A DNA stretch of 20,412 nt, taken from positions 1 to 20,412 of the forward strand of contig JAITEJ010000174.1 of the NCBI GenBank assembly GCA_031282095.1. The letters are read 5' to 3'. The DNA is from Clostridiales bacterium (GTDB lineage: Bacteria; Bacillota_A; Clostridia; Christensenellales; CAG-917). The notes under the pieces were generated by a model. The model was not told where the DNA came from and did no database searches. It worked only from the letters and a program-made list of their open reading frames with translations. Below are positions 1-8,548 of the stretch, one piece after another. Position numbers and translations under genes: made by a program. The first letter of the stretch is position 1, and each line of letters opens with the position of its first letter.

Positions 1-490
1 GGCTGTCCAACTGCTCGTCGGTGGCATTCAGATCCATGAGAAGCTCCAAAACTTCGTCCACAACTTCTTTAGTGCGCGCGTCGGCGCGGTCGACTTTATT
101 GACCACTACGACGACCTTAAGCCCTAACTCCAAAGCGCGCGTAAGCACGAAACGCGTTTGCGGCATAGGACCCTCCACCGAATCGACAAGCAAAAGTACG
201 CCCGAGGTCATTTTCAGAACGCGCTCGACCTCGCCGCCGAAATCCGCGTGTCCGGGCGTGTCGATGATGTTGATTTTAACGCCCTTGTAATTAACGGACG
301 TATTTTTCGCTAAAATTGTAATCCCGCGTTCGCGTTCTAAGTCGCCGCTGTCCATGACGCGTTCCGCGACCTGCTGATTCGCGCGGAATGTGCCGCTTTG
401 TTTCAGCATTTCGTCTACGAGCGTCGTCTTGCCGTGATCGACGTGCGCTATTATCGCAATGTTTCTTAAATCTGTTCTTTTAGTATTCAT
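1..490 (-). CDS. typA: TypA/BipA translational GTPase, 5' part (truncated by window edge)
   Basis: This is the first 163 codons of a ribosome-associated translation-factor GTPase of the TypA/BipA family; the rest lies outside the window. The G domain is intact as far as it is visible: G1 AHVDHGKT at residues 15-22, the switch I element RERGITI at about 53-59, G3 DTPGH at 77-81 and G4 NKVD at 131-134. The start [20 protein letters not shown] gives the usual short TypA N-terminus. EF-G, LepA and initiation factor 2 share the G motifs, but the flanking text ([45 protein letters not shown]) is typical of TypA. The family helps ribosome assembly and stress or cold adaptation. No Shine-Dalgarno precedes the ATG; a TATAAT box lies 8 nt upstream, so the mRNA may be leaderless. 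Confidence 0.95.
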   Translation of the reverse strand, partial: MNTKRTDLRNIAIIAHVDHGKTTLVDEMLKQSGTFRANQQVAERVMDSGDLERERGITILAKNTSVNYKGVKINIIDTPGHADFGGEVERVLKMTSGVLLLVDSVEGPMPQTRFVLTRALELGLKVVVVVNKVDRADARTKEVVDEVLELLMDLNATDEQLDS

Positions 491-498
491 ACCCGAAT

Positions 499-526
499 AT
501 TATACTCTTTTATTAATTTTTAGCAA
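499..526 (-). promoter_or_regulatory. Sigma-A-type promoter of typA
   Basis: On the minus strand, TTGCTA (526-521), a 16-nt spacer and TATAAT (504-499) form a good sigma-70/sigma-A promoter. Only 8 nt (498-491) separate the -10 box from the typA ATG. Transcription would therefore start within about 0-3 nt of the start codon, which predicts a leaderless message. Confidence 0.7.
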
Positions 527-640
527 CCTATTTAACGCCGCGTAAACGGCGCGGTTTCGTTTTTTTCGTTTGGTATAACATTTTTTAAGCTTATTTGATC
601 AGAAAAACGTGAATTTATCGATAATCTGTTCGAGAAATAA

Positions 641-880
641 TAAAACGCCGCGGTTACCCGCAATATATCCGACGCACTTGACCTATTACGAAACTATAAA
701 GCGGCATAATAAGGAAGCCTTCCGGCATTCGTCTGTGAAGATATATTAATGCGAAAAAGCTTAAGCGCCGCCGATGAGTATAATATATCCGACACATTGG
801 ACCTATTACGAAACTATAAAGCGGCATAATAAGGAAGCCTGCCGGCATTCGTCTGTGAAGATATATTAATGCGAAAAAGC
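641..880 (-). repeat. Two tandem 120-bp copies of the 3' end of the GH13 gene
   Basis: Positions 661-780 and 781-900 match at 110 of 120 positions with no gap. Set on the GH13 stop codon, the units are 641-760 and 761-880. The true gene end (881 to about 1008) is a third, more diverged copy: its AGATATATTAA at 987-997 recurs at 859-869 and 739-749. Translated on the minus strand, the copies read ALIYL...AGFLIMPLYSFVIG, against ALIYL...AGAFILQPYGFVI in the real protein. The unit carries a stop-codon TAA at 761-763, as the gene does at 881-883. The 83-codon reading frame across the copies is a by-product of the 120-bp period and is not called as a gene. The rest of the spacer (491-640) holds the typA promoter and AT-rich sequence, with no convincing terminator. 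Confidence 0.92.
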
Positions 881-2866
881 TTAAGCGCCGCCGTTGCCGC
901 CGCACTTGACTATTACGAATCCGTAAGGCTGCAGGATAAAGGCGCCTGCAAGCCTTTCGCCGTTCAGCGCGTTTACGCAGTCGGGCAGATATATTAAAGC
1001 CGTATTCAGCGAAGAATTGGCATATACTGTTATGCTCCCGTTAACGGAATATCTCTCATACGCCAAAACCGCGCTTAAGTCGGAGGTATTGAGCGGAGCG
1101 GTATCGCGTCGACCGGCATTCATCAAAACAGAGTTCCTGACCGCATACGCCGCAGACGGAGATTCCTCGGCATGTTTCGCGCGCTTGTTTCCCGACGTAT
1201 CTCCGCAAAGAACCTCGGTCGCGGAGAAATCGGCGCGGAGGAACCTAAAACCGCCGGAAAACTCGGAGCGGTTTGCGGCTCGAAGTTTTCCTAACGCGCG
1301 GTAAAATTGCAAAATTTCCGCATTCTCACGCCCCCACGGATACGGCATACGGTTTAAAGGATCATCAAAACCCTGCGCTCCGACCTCGTCGCCGTAATAG
1401 ACTGAGGGTATACCGGGCAGCGTAAACTGCAACGCCGCCGCCAGTTTTAACCTCGCGACTCCGAGTTGATATTCTTCTTTCGATAACTTAAACTCCGCTT
1501 GCCGCTTTTTGGGCATTCCGAAACCGCTCACGCCGGAAAGCGCGGTGAGCGCGCGTACGGTGTCGTGCGTGCCTATAAGCGTCATGCAAACGTCCAGACA
1601 CTGCTTGGGATAATGCTCGGCCAGCGCCGTCACGGCGCAAACGAAATCATATGCCGAACCGTTTGCCGCATATTTCAGAATTGCCTCGCGGAAAGGATAG
1701 TTCATCACGCCGTCAAGTTGCGCGCCCTGCAAATACGGGCGCATGGTGCCGTAACTTATCTTTTCGGAAGCGTCCTCCCAAACCTCTCCTATTATGAGGC
1801 AGTCGCCGTCCCGCTTCTTTATTTCCAGTCTGAGTTCGTAAACAAAATCCGCGGGCAGCTCGTCCGCCACATCCAACCGCCAGCCTTTTATCCCGAAACG
1901 CATCCACTTGTCGATTATGCCGCCCGAACCGAAAACAAGCTCCCGATAACCGGCGGCGTCCTTATTTACGGTCGGCACCACGGTTATCCCCCACCAACAG
2001 CCGTATTTATCGGGAAATTCATCAAAATAGTACCACCCGGCGTAGGGTGAACTTTCGGACTGATAGGCGCCTAAGGAAGGATAGCTCCCTCGTTTGTTGA
2101 AATACAGACTGTCCGAGCCGGTGTGGTTGAAAACGCCGTCAAGCATAACGCCTATTCCGCGCTTTTCCGCTTCCTCTATAAGGTTTTTGAAGTCGTCCTC
2201 GCCGCCTAAAAGCCGATCGATCTTAAGATAATCCCCCGTGTCATAACGGTGGTTGGAATAGGATTCGAATATGGGCGACAGATAAATGATATTTACTGAT
2301 AAACTCTTTAAATAATCTAATTTTTCGGTTATTCCCCGCAAATTCCCGCCGAAAAAATCATTGGCGAGATAGGGCTCTCCCGGCTCGGCGACCGCAGGCG
2401 CTTCATTCCAATCCTGATGCAGCGTTCCGTCTTTGTCAAAAACGGAATCTCCCGCGCGATGAAACCTGTCCGCGAAAATATGATAGACGACTCCGCCCTT
2501 TGCAAAATCAGGGGTTTTAAAGCCGCGTTTCGTGACGGTTAAACTCCACATAGGCAAAAAATCGCCTCGTACCGCCGTTCCGTCCCCGCCGCGTCCGAAA
2601 AACAGTACGCCGTAATCCGCGTACGCTTCAAAACGATACCTGTACAGACCCTCTCCGTTTATAACGGCGGAGCCGCCGAAAAACGTTTCGCCGTTTGTTT
2701 CACGTATAAAATTCAGCGAAAATTTCAACTCTCCGCCGCCGGGGCAGAGAACGATGAGGGCAACTCCGTGTACGCCCCAGTCGGACGGCACGGGAAAGAC
2801 TGTTTCAAACACCTCGCCGGACTCGACCGCGCCCGCGGGATTTTTGTGATATAACGGATGGTACAT
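881..2866 (-). CDS. GH13 alpha-amylase family glucanase (neopullulanase/cyclomaltodextrinase-like)
   Basis: A 661-residue alpha-glucan hydrolase. Residues 1 to about 120 look like a beta-sandwich N-terminal domain of the kind found in neopullulanases, cyclomaltodextrinases and amylopullulanases. The TIM barrel follows, with all GH13 signatures: DGVFNHTG (243-250), GWRLDVADE with nucleophile Asp332, IIGEVWED with acid/base Glu361, and LIGTHD with Asp435. A C-terminal beta domain ends in FILQPYGFVIVKC. There is no signal peptide, so it probably acts in the cytoplasm on branched or linear oligosaccharides released from glycogen. The start is 3 bp after the glgP stop with no clear Shine-Dalgarno, suggesting translational coupling at the end of the glycogen operon. 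The exact GH13 subfamily and bond preference cannot be set by eye. The 3' end is duplicated twice just after the stop. Confidence 0.9.
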   Translation of the reverse strand: MYHPLYHKNPAGAVESGEVFETVFPVPSDWGVHGVALIVLCPGGGELKFSLNFIRETNGETFFGGSAVINGEGLYRYRFEAYADYGVLFFGRGGDGTAVRGDFLPMWSLTVTKRGFKTPDFAKGGVVYHIFADRFHRAGDSVFDKDGTLHQDWNEAPAVAEPGEPYLANDFFGGNLRGITEKLDYLKSLSVNIIYLSPIFESYSNHRYDTGDYLKIDRLLGGEDDFKNLIEEAEKRGIGVMLDGVFNHTGSDSLYFNKRGSYPSLGAYQSESSPYAGWYYFDEFPDKYGCWWGITVVPTVNKDAAGYRELVFGSGGIIDKWMRFGIKGWRLDVADELPADFVYELRLEIKKRDGDCLIIGEVWEDASEKISYGTMRPYLQGAQLDGVMNYPFREAILKYAANGSAYDFVCAVTALAEHYPKQCLDVCMTLIGTHDTVRALTALSGVSGFGMPKKRQAEFKLSKEEYQLGVARLKLAAALQFTLPGIPSVYYGDEVGAQGFDDPLNRMPYPWGRENAEILQFYRALGKLRAANRSEFSGGFRFLRADFSATEVLCGDTSGNKRAKHAEESPSAAYAVRNSVLMNAGRRDTAPLNTSDLSAVLAYERYSVNGSITVYANSSLNTALIYLPDCVNALNGERLAGAFILQPYGFVIVKCGGNGGA

Positions 2867-2869
2867 ATT

Positions 2870-5293
2870 CTAAACTATAGGCTTGATTCGCCAAATACGC
2901 TCCGCATATTCCCTTACCGCCCTGTCGGCCGCAAAGAAGCCCGCCTTGGCTATATTGACCAACGATATTGAATTGAAGCGCACCGCATCGCGGTAGACGG
3001 AATCCACCTTCGCCTGCGTCTGCTTGTAGGACTCGAAGTCGGCAAGCACCATATAGGGATCGGGATTGCCGTGATTGCCCAAAAGCAGACCGTCCGCGAT
3101 TTCCCCGAAACTTACGCCGGCTATCCCCGAACGCAAGGAATCGACGACGCGTTTAACGGCGGGGCTGTTCTGATAATAATAGGCGGGATTATATCCGCTC
3201 CTGTAAAGCTCGTCGACCTGATCCGCCAGAAGCCCGAAAATGAAGATATTTTCATCGCCCACCGCCTCTCGCATCTCCACGTTTGCACCGTCCAAGGTAC
3301 CCACGGTGGCGGCGCCGTTTATCATGAATTTCATGTTACCTGTGCCGGACGCCTCCTTGCCGGCAATAGAGATCTGTTCGCTTATTTCCGCCGCGGGCAT
3401 GATTATTTCCGCCAGACTGACGCGGTAATTTTCGATGAATACCACCTTAAGCTTGCCGCGCACCGCCGGATCGTTATTGATCATCCGACCCATACAGTAT
3501 ATGAGGCGTATAACCTGCTTTGCCATGTAATATGCCGACGCCGCCTTCGCGCCGAAAATGAAAGTGCGCGGAACGACGTCTAAAGAGGGATTTTCCTTTA
3601 TGCGGTAATAGAGGTCTAATATATGAAGCGCGTTTAAAAGCTGTCTTTTATATTCGTGGAGCCTTTTGACCTGTACGTCGAATATGGAATACGGATCTAC
3701 GGAAACGCCGTTTGCCGTACTTATATACGCCGCCAACGCCGCCTTATTGCCGTACTTGACGCGCGCCAGCCTTTCTAAAACAAGCTTGTCGTTTCTGAAA
3801 CGCAGCAGCCCTTCCAATTCGTCCGCGTCTTTCAGCCAGCCTGAGCCTATAAGATCGGTGATCAGTCCGGCAAGCTCGGGGTTCGCCTCAGCAACCCAAC
3901 GGCGGTGCGTTATGCCGTTCGTCACATTGGTGAATTTCTCGGGATGCATACCGTAATAATCGCGGAATACGTCATGCTTCAGTATGTCGGAGTGCAGCGC
4001 GCTGACGCCGTTGACCGTCCCGGACGTAACAAGACAGAGGTTCGCCATCTTCACCTGATTGTCGGAGAGAACGGCGTTCGCGGACACCTTGCCGTAATCG
4101 CCGGGGAAACGCGCCCAAAGCTCCGCGCAAAACCTCTGATTGATCTCCGCGACGATCTGATATATGCGCGGAAGAAGTGAGCGGAACAATTCCCGCGGCC
4201 ATTTCTCCAACGCCTCCGCCATAACCGTATGATTGGTATAGCTCACGGTGTCGGTGGTGATTTTCCATGCCTCGTCCCAACCGTAGCCGTACTCGTCCAA
4301 AAGTATGCGCATAAGCTCGGGAATGCAGAGCGTGGGGTGTGTGTCGTTTATGTGGATAGCGGCGCATTCCGCAAGGTTGTCCAACGACGGATTGTATTTT
4401 AAATGGCTTTTTATTATTGACTGAACCGACGCCGAAACAAAGAAATATTGCTGTTTAAGCCGCAGCGACTTGCCTTCCACATGATCGTCGGCGGGGTAAA
4501 GCACCTTGGAAATAGCCTCCGCCATCGCCTTAGCCTCCATCGCCTTGACATACTGCCCCTTTGAGAACATAGCCATATCGAAGTCGGCGTTCGCCTTTGC
4601 GGACCAAAGGCGCAGACGGTTTACCGCCTCCGTGTCATATCCGGAAATGCCCATATCGTAGGGAACTGCAAGGACGGTCGTATAATCGCGGTGAACGATT
4701 TTAAGCTTGTCGTCTTCCCAATTCTGATCGACCGCGCCGCCGAAGTGAACCTCAAAAACCTCCTCCATTCGCGGCGACAGCCAACACTGCCCTAACTTCA
4801 GCCATTCGTCGGGAAGCTCCATTTGCCAGCCGTCCACAAGCACCTGCTTAAAAATGCCGTAGTCGTACATTATGGAGAACCCGCTTGCGGCGTAACCCGT
4901 GCTTGTCAAAGAATCGAGATATGCGGCGGCAAGACGCCCTAAACCTCCGTTGCCGAGTCCCGCGTCCGGTTCTATCGGATAAAGGTCGTTCAAATCGAAG
5001 CCCAAAGCTTTCACGGCCTGTTCGACCTCCTTGGTAATCGAAAGGTTGAAAAGATGATTTTTAAGAGAACGCCCCAACAGGAACTCCATAGACATATAGT
5101 AAACCTGTTTGGCTTTGGTGGCGCGTATTTTATTTTTGAACTCCACTCGCCGGTTGGTCAAGATATCTCTGACGACCGTACACACCGCCTGATAAATCTG
5201 CGTTTGGCTGGCATCGGCGGGCTTTACGCCGAAATGCTTGGCTATTTGTTCCGTAATTTGCTTTTGCAATTCTTTTGCATTGAGTTTTTCCAT
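2870..5293 (-). CDS. glgP: Glycogen/starch phosphorylase
   Basis: An 807-residue GT35 alpha-glucan phosphorylase, the usual length. It releases glucose-1-phosphate from the non-reducing ends of glycogen, using pyridoxal phosphate. Visible family blocks are GNGGLGRLAAAYLDS, HINDTHPTL, YTNHTVMAEALEKWP, DVQVKRLHEYKRQLLN, and EASGTGNMKFMINGA, in which Lys655 is the expected PLP-binding lysine. Every canonical block is intact, so the enzyme should be active. It is the fifth gene of the operon, with the GH13 gene only 3 bp downstream. GGAG at 5302-5305 lies 8 nt before the ATG. Upstream, two hairpins (5318-5347 and 5352-5385) separate it from glgA, which could tune its expression relative to the synthesis genes. 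Confidence 0.97.
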   Translation of the reverse strand: MEKLNAKELQKQITEQIAKHFGVKPADASQTQIYQAVCTVVRDILTNRRVEFKNKIRATKAKQVYYMSMEFLLGRSLKNHLFNLSITKEVEQAVKALGFDLNDLYPIEPDAGLGNGGLGRLAAAYLDSLTSTGYAASGFSIMYDYGIFKQVLVDGWQMELPDEWLKLGQCWLSPRMEEVFEVHFGGAVDQNWEDDKLKIVHRDYTTVLAVPYDMGISGYDTEAVNRLRLWSAKANADFDMAMFSKGQYVKAMEAKAMAEAISKVLYPADDHVEGKSLRLKQQYFFVSASVQSIIKSHLKYNPSLDNLAECAAIHINDTHPTLCIPELMRILLDEYGYGWDEAWKITTDTVSYTNHTVMAEALEKWPRELFRSLLPRIYQIVAEINQRFCAELWARFPGDYGKVSANAVLSDNQVKMANLCLVTSGTVNGVSALHSDILKHDVFRDYYGMHPEKFTNVTNGITHRRWVAEANPELAGLITDLIGSGWLKDADELEGLLRFRNDKLVLERLARVKYGNKAALAAYISTANGVSVDPYSIFDVQVKRLHEYKRQLLNALHILDLYYRIKENPSLDVVPRTFIFGAKAASAYYMAKQVIRLIYCMGRMINNDPAVRGKLKVVFIENYRVSLAEIIMPAAEISEQISIAGKEASGTGNMKFMINGAATVGTLDGANVEMREAVGDENIFIFGLLADQVDELYRSGYNPAYYYQNSPAVKRVVDSLRSGIAGVSFGEIADGLLLGNHGNPDPYMVLADFESYKQTQAKVDSVYRDAVRFNSISLVNIAKAGFFAADRAVREYAERIWRIKPIV

Positions 5294-5317
5294 TTACCAT
5301 TCTCCGAAAGTATTTTA

Positions 5318-5347
5318 TTCGGCGTAACGCCCGCGCGTTATACCGAA
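5318..5347 (-). other. Leader hairpin upstream of glgP
   Basis: Arms 5318-5330 and 5335-5347 are 13 nt each with two mismatches and a 4-nt loop. On the transcript the hairpin ends 12 nt before the glgP Shine-Dalgarno (5302-5305). It has no U-run, so it looks more like a 5' stabilising or regulatory stem than a terminator. Confidence 0.55.
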
Positions 5348-5351
5348 CGAC

Positions 5352-5385
5352 GGAAAAGCCGCTCCCTTGTCGTTGCGGCTTTTCC
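5352..5385 (-). terminator. Symmetrical terminator-like hairpin between glgA and glgP
   Basis: GGAAAAGCCGC (5352-5362) and GCGGCTTTTCC (5375-5385) form a perfect 11-bp stem around a 12-nt loop. An A-tract in one arm and a T-tract in the other is the layout of bidirectional intrinsic terminators. The T-tract is only four long and ends in CC. Partial termination or 3'-end protection within the operon therefore seems likelier than a full stop. Confidence 0.55.
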
Positions 5386-5469
5386 CTGTCAACTTTCCCT
5401 TATCCTTATCATCAAAACGCTTCCGCGGCGGCGGTCTTAACCGCAATCGCAAAAAACGCAGTTTATTAT

Positions 5470-5781
5470 ATCCGTTCGTACGGTTTAACCGACTTTTACG
5501 CGATTCCGCGTATCATTCAATGCGTACGGCTTGACCGGTCTTGCGCGCCGTCGTACGTCCTGTCTGTTTGAGTAACTCAATTTACCGCCCGAAACCGTTT
5601 TCGCCCGTCAGAAGTTTTTATTTACGCCTTTATTCCGCATACGTACAGTATGTCCGATCCGCACGGTTTAACCGGCTCCGCGGCTTTCTCCGGCTTTATG
5701 CGCGCCGCGACGCGTAATATTGATCTATGACCAAAGTCGCATTCAAAAGACAGACATCGGCTTTACGCACGCCGCAACGCA
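5470..5781 (-). repeat. Degenerate tandem units echoing the 3' end of glgA
   Basis: The glgA-glgP spacer contains several degraded units that resemble the end of glgA. The best match is 5691-5723 against 5758-5790, which spans the glgA stop: 27 of 33 identical at an offset of 67 bp. A core like CGTACGGTTTAACCG recurs near 5475, 5521 and 5661 and as CGTACAGTTTGACG near 5793, inside the last glgA codons. Unit length is irregular (about 46-67 bp). No gene is present in 5294-5781. Confidence 0.7.
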
Positions 5782-7203
5782 TCATATCGACTCGTACAGT
5801 TTGACGTACTCTTCAGCGCTCGCCGCCCAACCGAAGTTCTTGCTCATGCCGTTCTTTTGCAACAGCTTCCAACCCGCCTTGTCGTTATAGAACGTATCCA
5901 CGGAACGCCGTACCGCGTCCGACATATCGTCCGCGTCATAGGACAGGAAATTAAATCCGACGCCCGTTTTAGCCGACAGGTTATAAGGCTCCACCGTATC
6001 GGCAAGTCCGCCCGTCGCGCGCACCACGGGGACGGTACCGTACGCCATAGCGATCATTTGCGATAAACCGCAGGGTTCAAATTTGCTGGGCATGAGGAAT
6101 ATATCCGCGCCCGCGTATATTTTGGAGGACAAATCTTCGCTGAATTTAACCAAGCCTCTGAATTTTCCGGGATAACCCGCGGCGACTTCCTCAATTTTAG
6201 CTTCGTATTTCCAGTCCCCGGTGCCCAAAATAATCATTTGGACGTCTCCCTCCAATATTTTCTCGATACGCGCCGCGACTAAGACCATCCCCTTTTGCTC
6301 GGTAAGCCGCGTCACCATTGCTATCAGCGGCTTTTCCGGTGCGTACGGCAGATTCAGCATTTCGCAAAGCTGCTTCTTGTTTTCCTTTTTTTTAGAGAGC
6401 GTCTTTACGCCGTAATTCACGAACAACGCTTTGTCGCGCTCGGGCGAATTCCTTTCCGTATCTATTCCGTTCAGAATGCCGCGGATTTTATATTTCCGCG
6501 CCCTCACGATGTTTTCCAAGCCGTAGGCGTAGAAGGGATCCGAAAGCTCGTCGGCATAAGTGCGCGAAACGGTCGTCACCGCGGCAGCCGATTCTATGCC
6601 GCCTTTCATGTAGTTTACATTTCCGCCGTACTCGACCAACGCCGCCGCTCCGGCGGGCAAGCCCAAAACGTCCGTTATCATCCGCTTGTTGTACTGTCCC
6701 TGAAACTCTATGTTGTGGACGGTGTAAACCGTGCGGATATTTTTATAATCCTCGCTGAAACGATAGAATACATCCAAAAACACGGAACACAGCGCGGTCT
6801 GCCAATCGTTGCTGTGCAGCACGTCGGGATAGAACCCGGTGACGCGCATGGATTCCAAAACCGCTCTGGAAAAGAACGCGAAGCGCTCTCCGTCGTCGAA
6901 ATGACCGTACACCCCCGAACGCTTAAAATAATATTCGTTATCGATAAAATAATAGGTTATGCCGTTATACGCCGCCTCGAACACGCCGCAATACTGCTTA
7001 CGCCAGGCAAGCTCGACAAAAGTAGAGCCTTTAAACACCATTATGTCACGGAAATGATACGGTATATCCTCATACAAAGGCATGATTACGCGCGCGTCGT
7101 GACCCAGTGCGTTCAGTTCCTTAGGCAACGCGCCCGCTACGTCCGCCAATCCGCCCGTTTTTTTGAACGGCACCGCTTCCGACGCCGCAAATAAAATTTT
7201 CAT
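5782..7203 (-). CDS. glgA: Glycogen synthase (ADP-glucose type)
   Basis: A GT5 glycogen synthase that transfers glucose from ADP-glucose to the non-reducing end of glycogen. I place the start at MKILFAASEAVPFKKTGG (7203), giving 473 residues, close to the family norm. A GGGAGGG Shine-Dalgarno at 7214-7220 sits 10 nt upstream, whereas the 14-residue upstream extension (to 7245) has none. Motifs: KKTGGLADV at 14-22 (ADP-glucose-binding Lys15), HSNDWQTAL, TVHNIEFQGQ, GILNGID, VTRLTEQKGM, and the C-terminal PSKFEPCGLSQ with the catalytic glutamate region, followed by ATGGLADTV. All are intact. The gene follows glgD and precedes glgP. Its 3' end is echoed in the spacer that follows. Confidence 0.96.
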   Translation of the reverse strand: MKILFAASEAVPFKKTGGLADVAGALPKELNALGHDARVIMPLYEDIPYHFRDIMVFKGSTFVELAWRKQYCGVFEAAYNGITYYFIDNEYYFKRSGVYGHFDDGERFAFFSRAVLESMRVTGFYPDVLHSNDWQTALCSVFLDVFYRFSEDYKNIRTVYTVHNIEFQGQYNKRMITDVLGLPAGAAALVEYGGNVNYMKGGIESAAAVTTVSRTYADELSDPFYAYGLENIVRARKYKIRGILNGIDTERNSPERDKALFVNYGVKTLSKKKENKKQLCEMLNLPYAPEKPLIAMVTRLTEQKGMVLVAARIEKILEGDVQMIILGTGDWKYEAKIEEVAAGYPGKFRGLVKFSEDLSSKIYAGADIFLMPSKFEPCGLSQMIAMAYGTVPVVRATGGLADTVEPYNLSAKTGVGFNFLSYDADDMSDAVRRSVDTFYNDKAGWKLLQKNGMSKNFGWAASAEEYVKLYESI

Positions 7204-7213
7204 ATTTCCGAAA

Positions 7214-7220
7214 CCCTCCC
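7214..7220 (-). promoter_or_regulatory. Shine-Dalgarno that decides the glgA start
   Basis: CCCTCCC on the plus strand is GGGAGGG on the message, 10 nt before the ATG at 7203. No comparable site precedes the in-frame ATGs at 7236 or 7245. Confidence 0.8.
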
Positions 7221-7270
7221 GCGGGTATTTCCGCATTCCGCGCATACCGGCTTAATTCCGGCGCTGACCC

Positions 7271-7422
7271 GACTAATTGTTTGATACGGTTTTATCCTTA
7301 TTAAACCCGCCGTTTGTTCACCGCGGTTTCATCCTTTGAAATGACGAACGGATAACTTGCCGAGCCGTAAATACGGCGATTTCACGGACGATTGCGTTTT
7401 GTCGGTTTCGATATTAAACCGG
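7271..7422 (-). repeat. Direct copies of the 3' end of glgD in the glgD-glgA spacer
   Basis: Positions 7331-7366 match 7444-7479, inside the glgD coding end, at 35 of 36 bases; the offset is 113 bp and similarity continues to about 7400. A second, partial copy at 7271-7299 matches 7421-7449 across the glgD stop, with CTA (TAG on the transcript) at both 7273-7275 and 7423-7425. Nearly the whole spacer up to the glgA leader is therefore copied gene tail. Confidence 0.9.
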
Positions 7423-8547
7423 CTAATTGTTCGATACGATTTTATCCTTTGAAATAACGAACGGATAACTTGCCGAGCCTGAAATACGGCAATTCTCGCG
7501 TACGATCACGTTTTTATCGGTTATGGTGAAAGTCAGTTCCGCCCCTTCCATTATGTTGCCGTTTTCCATAACTATGGAATCCTTAATCACCGCGCCCTTT
7601 GCCACCTTGACTCCGCGGAAAAGTATGCTGTTCTCCACTGCGCCGTCTATCTCACAGCCGTCCGCGACGAGAGAATTTATAATCCGGGCGTTGTCGCGGT
7701 AGCGCGTCGGCACGCTGTCCTTGACCTTTGTAAGGATCTTCCCGTTGCCGTAAAACAAATCTTCCCTTATGTCCGATTTAAGCAGATCCATACTGGCGCG
7801 GAAATAGGCGGGAATGCGGTCGATGACGGCGACGTAATTCTTAACCTCGCAGCTGTAAATTTTCAAATCAAAAAGGCTCTTTTGAATTATGTCCTTCTCA
7901 AAGCCTACGAGTCCTTTGGAATAAGCTCCGTCCACGAGATTTAAGAGCAACTGCTTGCCTATAAAATAGACGCCCATATTGGTAAGCTCCGGTCCGTTCT
8001 CGGAGGATACCGCGAAACGGGACGCCACCACTCTGCCGTCCTTGTCGGTCTCTATGATATTCTTGCGCGGATGCAATTCGTTGGCGCGGTAGGTCAATAA
8101 CGTAATGTCCGCTTTATTTTCAAAATGACGGCTCTCCATCACCGACAAATCGACGTTAGCCACGACGTTGGCGGGCATAATGAACACATATTCCTCTTTA
8201 GAACTCAAAAGGTAATTGCGCAGAGAATAAAGGGCGTCTATTTTTCCCTTGTACACCTCGTTCAGCGTGTTCAGCACGAAAGGCGGGAAGATAGTTATAC
8301 CGCTGTTTTTGCGGTTCAAATCCCAGTCGCGCCCCATTCTTATATGATCCATCAGCGAATTATAGTTATTGGTGGCGACTATGCCCACCTTGGACACTCC
8401 CGCGTCCACGAGGTTGGACAACGCGAAGTCGATAAGGCGGTATCTGCCTCCGAACGGAAGCGACGCCACCGCCCTATGATAGGTGAGGTCGTTTAAATGA
8501 CTGTCGCTGTCACTCGAAAATATAATACTTAAAGCGTTCGCGTTCAT
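7423..8547 (-). CDS. glgD: GlgD, regulatory paralogue of ADP-glucose pyrophosphorylase
   Basis: A 374-residue GlgC-like protein with the nucleotidyltransferase fold and a C-terminal left-handed beta-helix (SLVADGCEIDGAVENSILF). The catalytic nucleotide-binding loop is gone: the N-terminus reads LSIIFSSDSDSHLNDLTYHR where GlgC has a [11 protein letters not shown] loop, and the SGDH motif is replaced by MPANVVANVD. In Bacillota such GlgD subunits are known to associate with GlgC and change its activity rather than catalyse alone. It keeps LPFGGRYRLIDFALSN and IRMGRDWDLNRKNSGI. Its start is 1 bp after the glgC stop, and its Shine-Dalgarno lies within the last glgC codons, so the two subunits are translationally coupled. 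Confidence 0.95.
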   Translation of the reverse strand: MNANALSIIFSSDSDSHLNDLTYHRAVASLPFGGRYRLIDFALSNLVDAGVSKVGIVATNNYNSLMDHIRMGRDWDLNRKNSGITIFPPFVLNTLNEVYKGKIDALYSLRNYLLSSKEEYVFIMPANVVANVDLSVMESRHFENKADITLLTYRANELHPRKNIIETDKDGRVVASRFAVSSENGPELTNMGVYFIGKQLLLNLVDGAYSKGLVGFEKDIIQKSLFDLKIYSCEVKNYVAVIDRIPAYFRASMDLLKSDIREDLFYGNGKILTKVKDSVPTRYRDNARIINSLVADGCEIDGAVENSILFRGVKVAKGAVIKDSIVMENGNIMEGAELTFTITDKNVIVRENCRISGSASYPFVISKDKIVSNN

Positions 8548-8548
8548 A

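Noticed and set aside
654..905. 83-residue minus-strand protein after the GH13 gene
   Set aside because: It is two translated copies of the GH13 gene tail in a shifted frame, overlaps the real stop and lacks a ribosome site.
7204..7245. N-terminal extension of GlgA
   Set aside because: The family starts at MKILFAASE and the strong Shine-Dalgarno serves the ATG at 7203.
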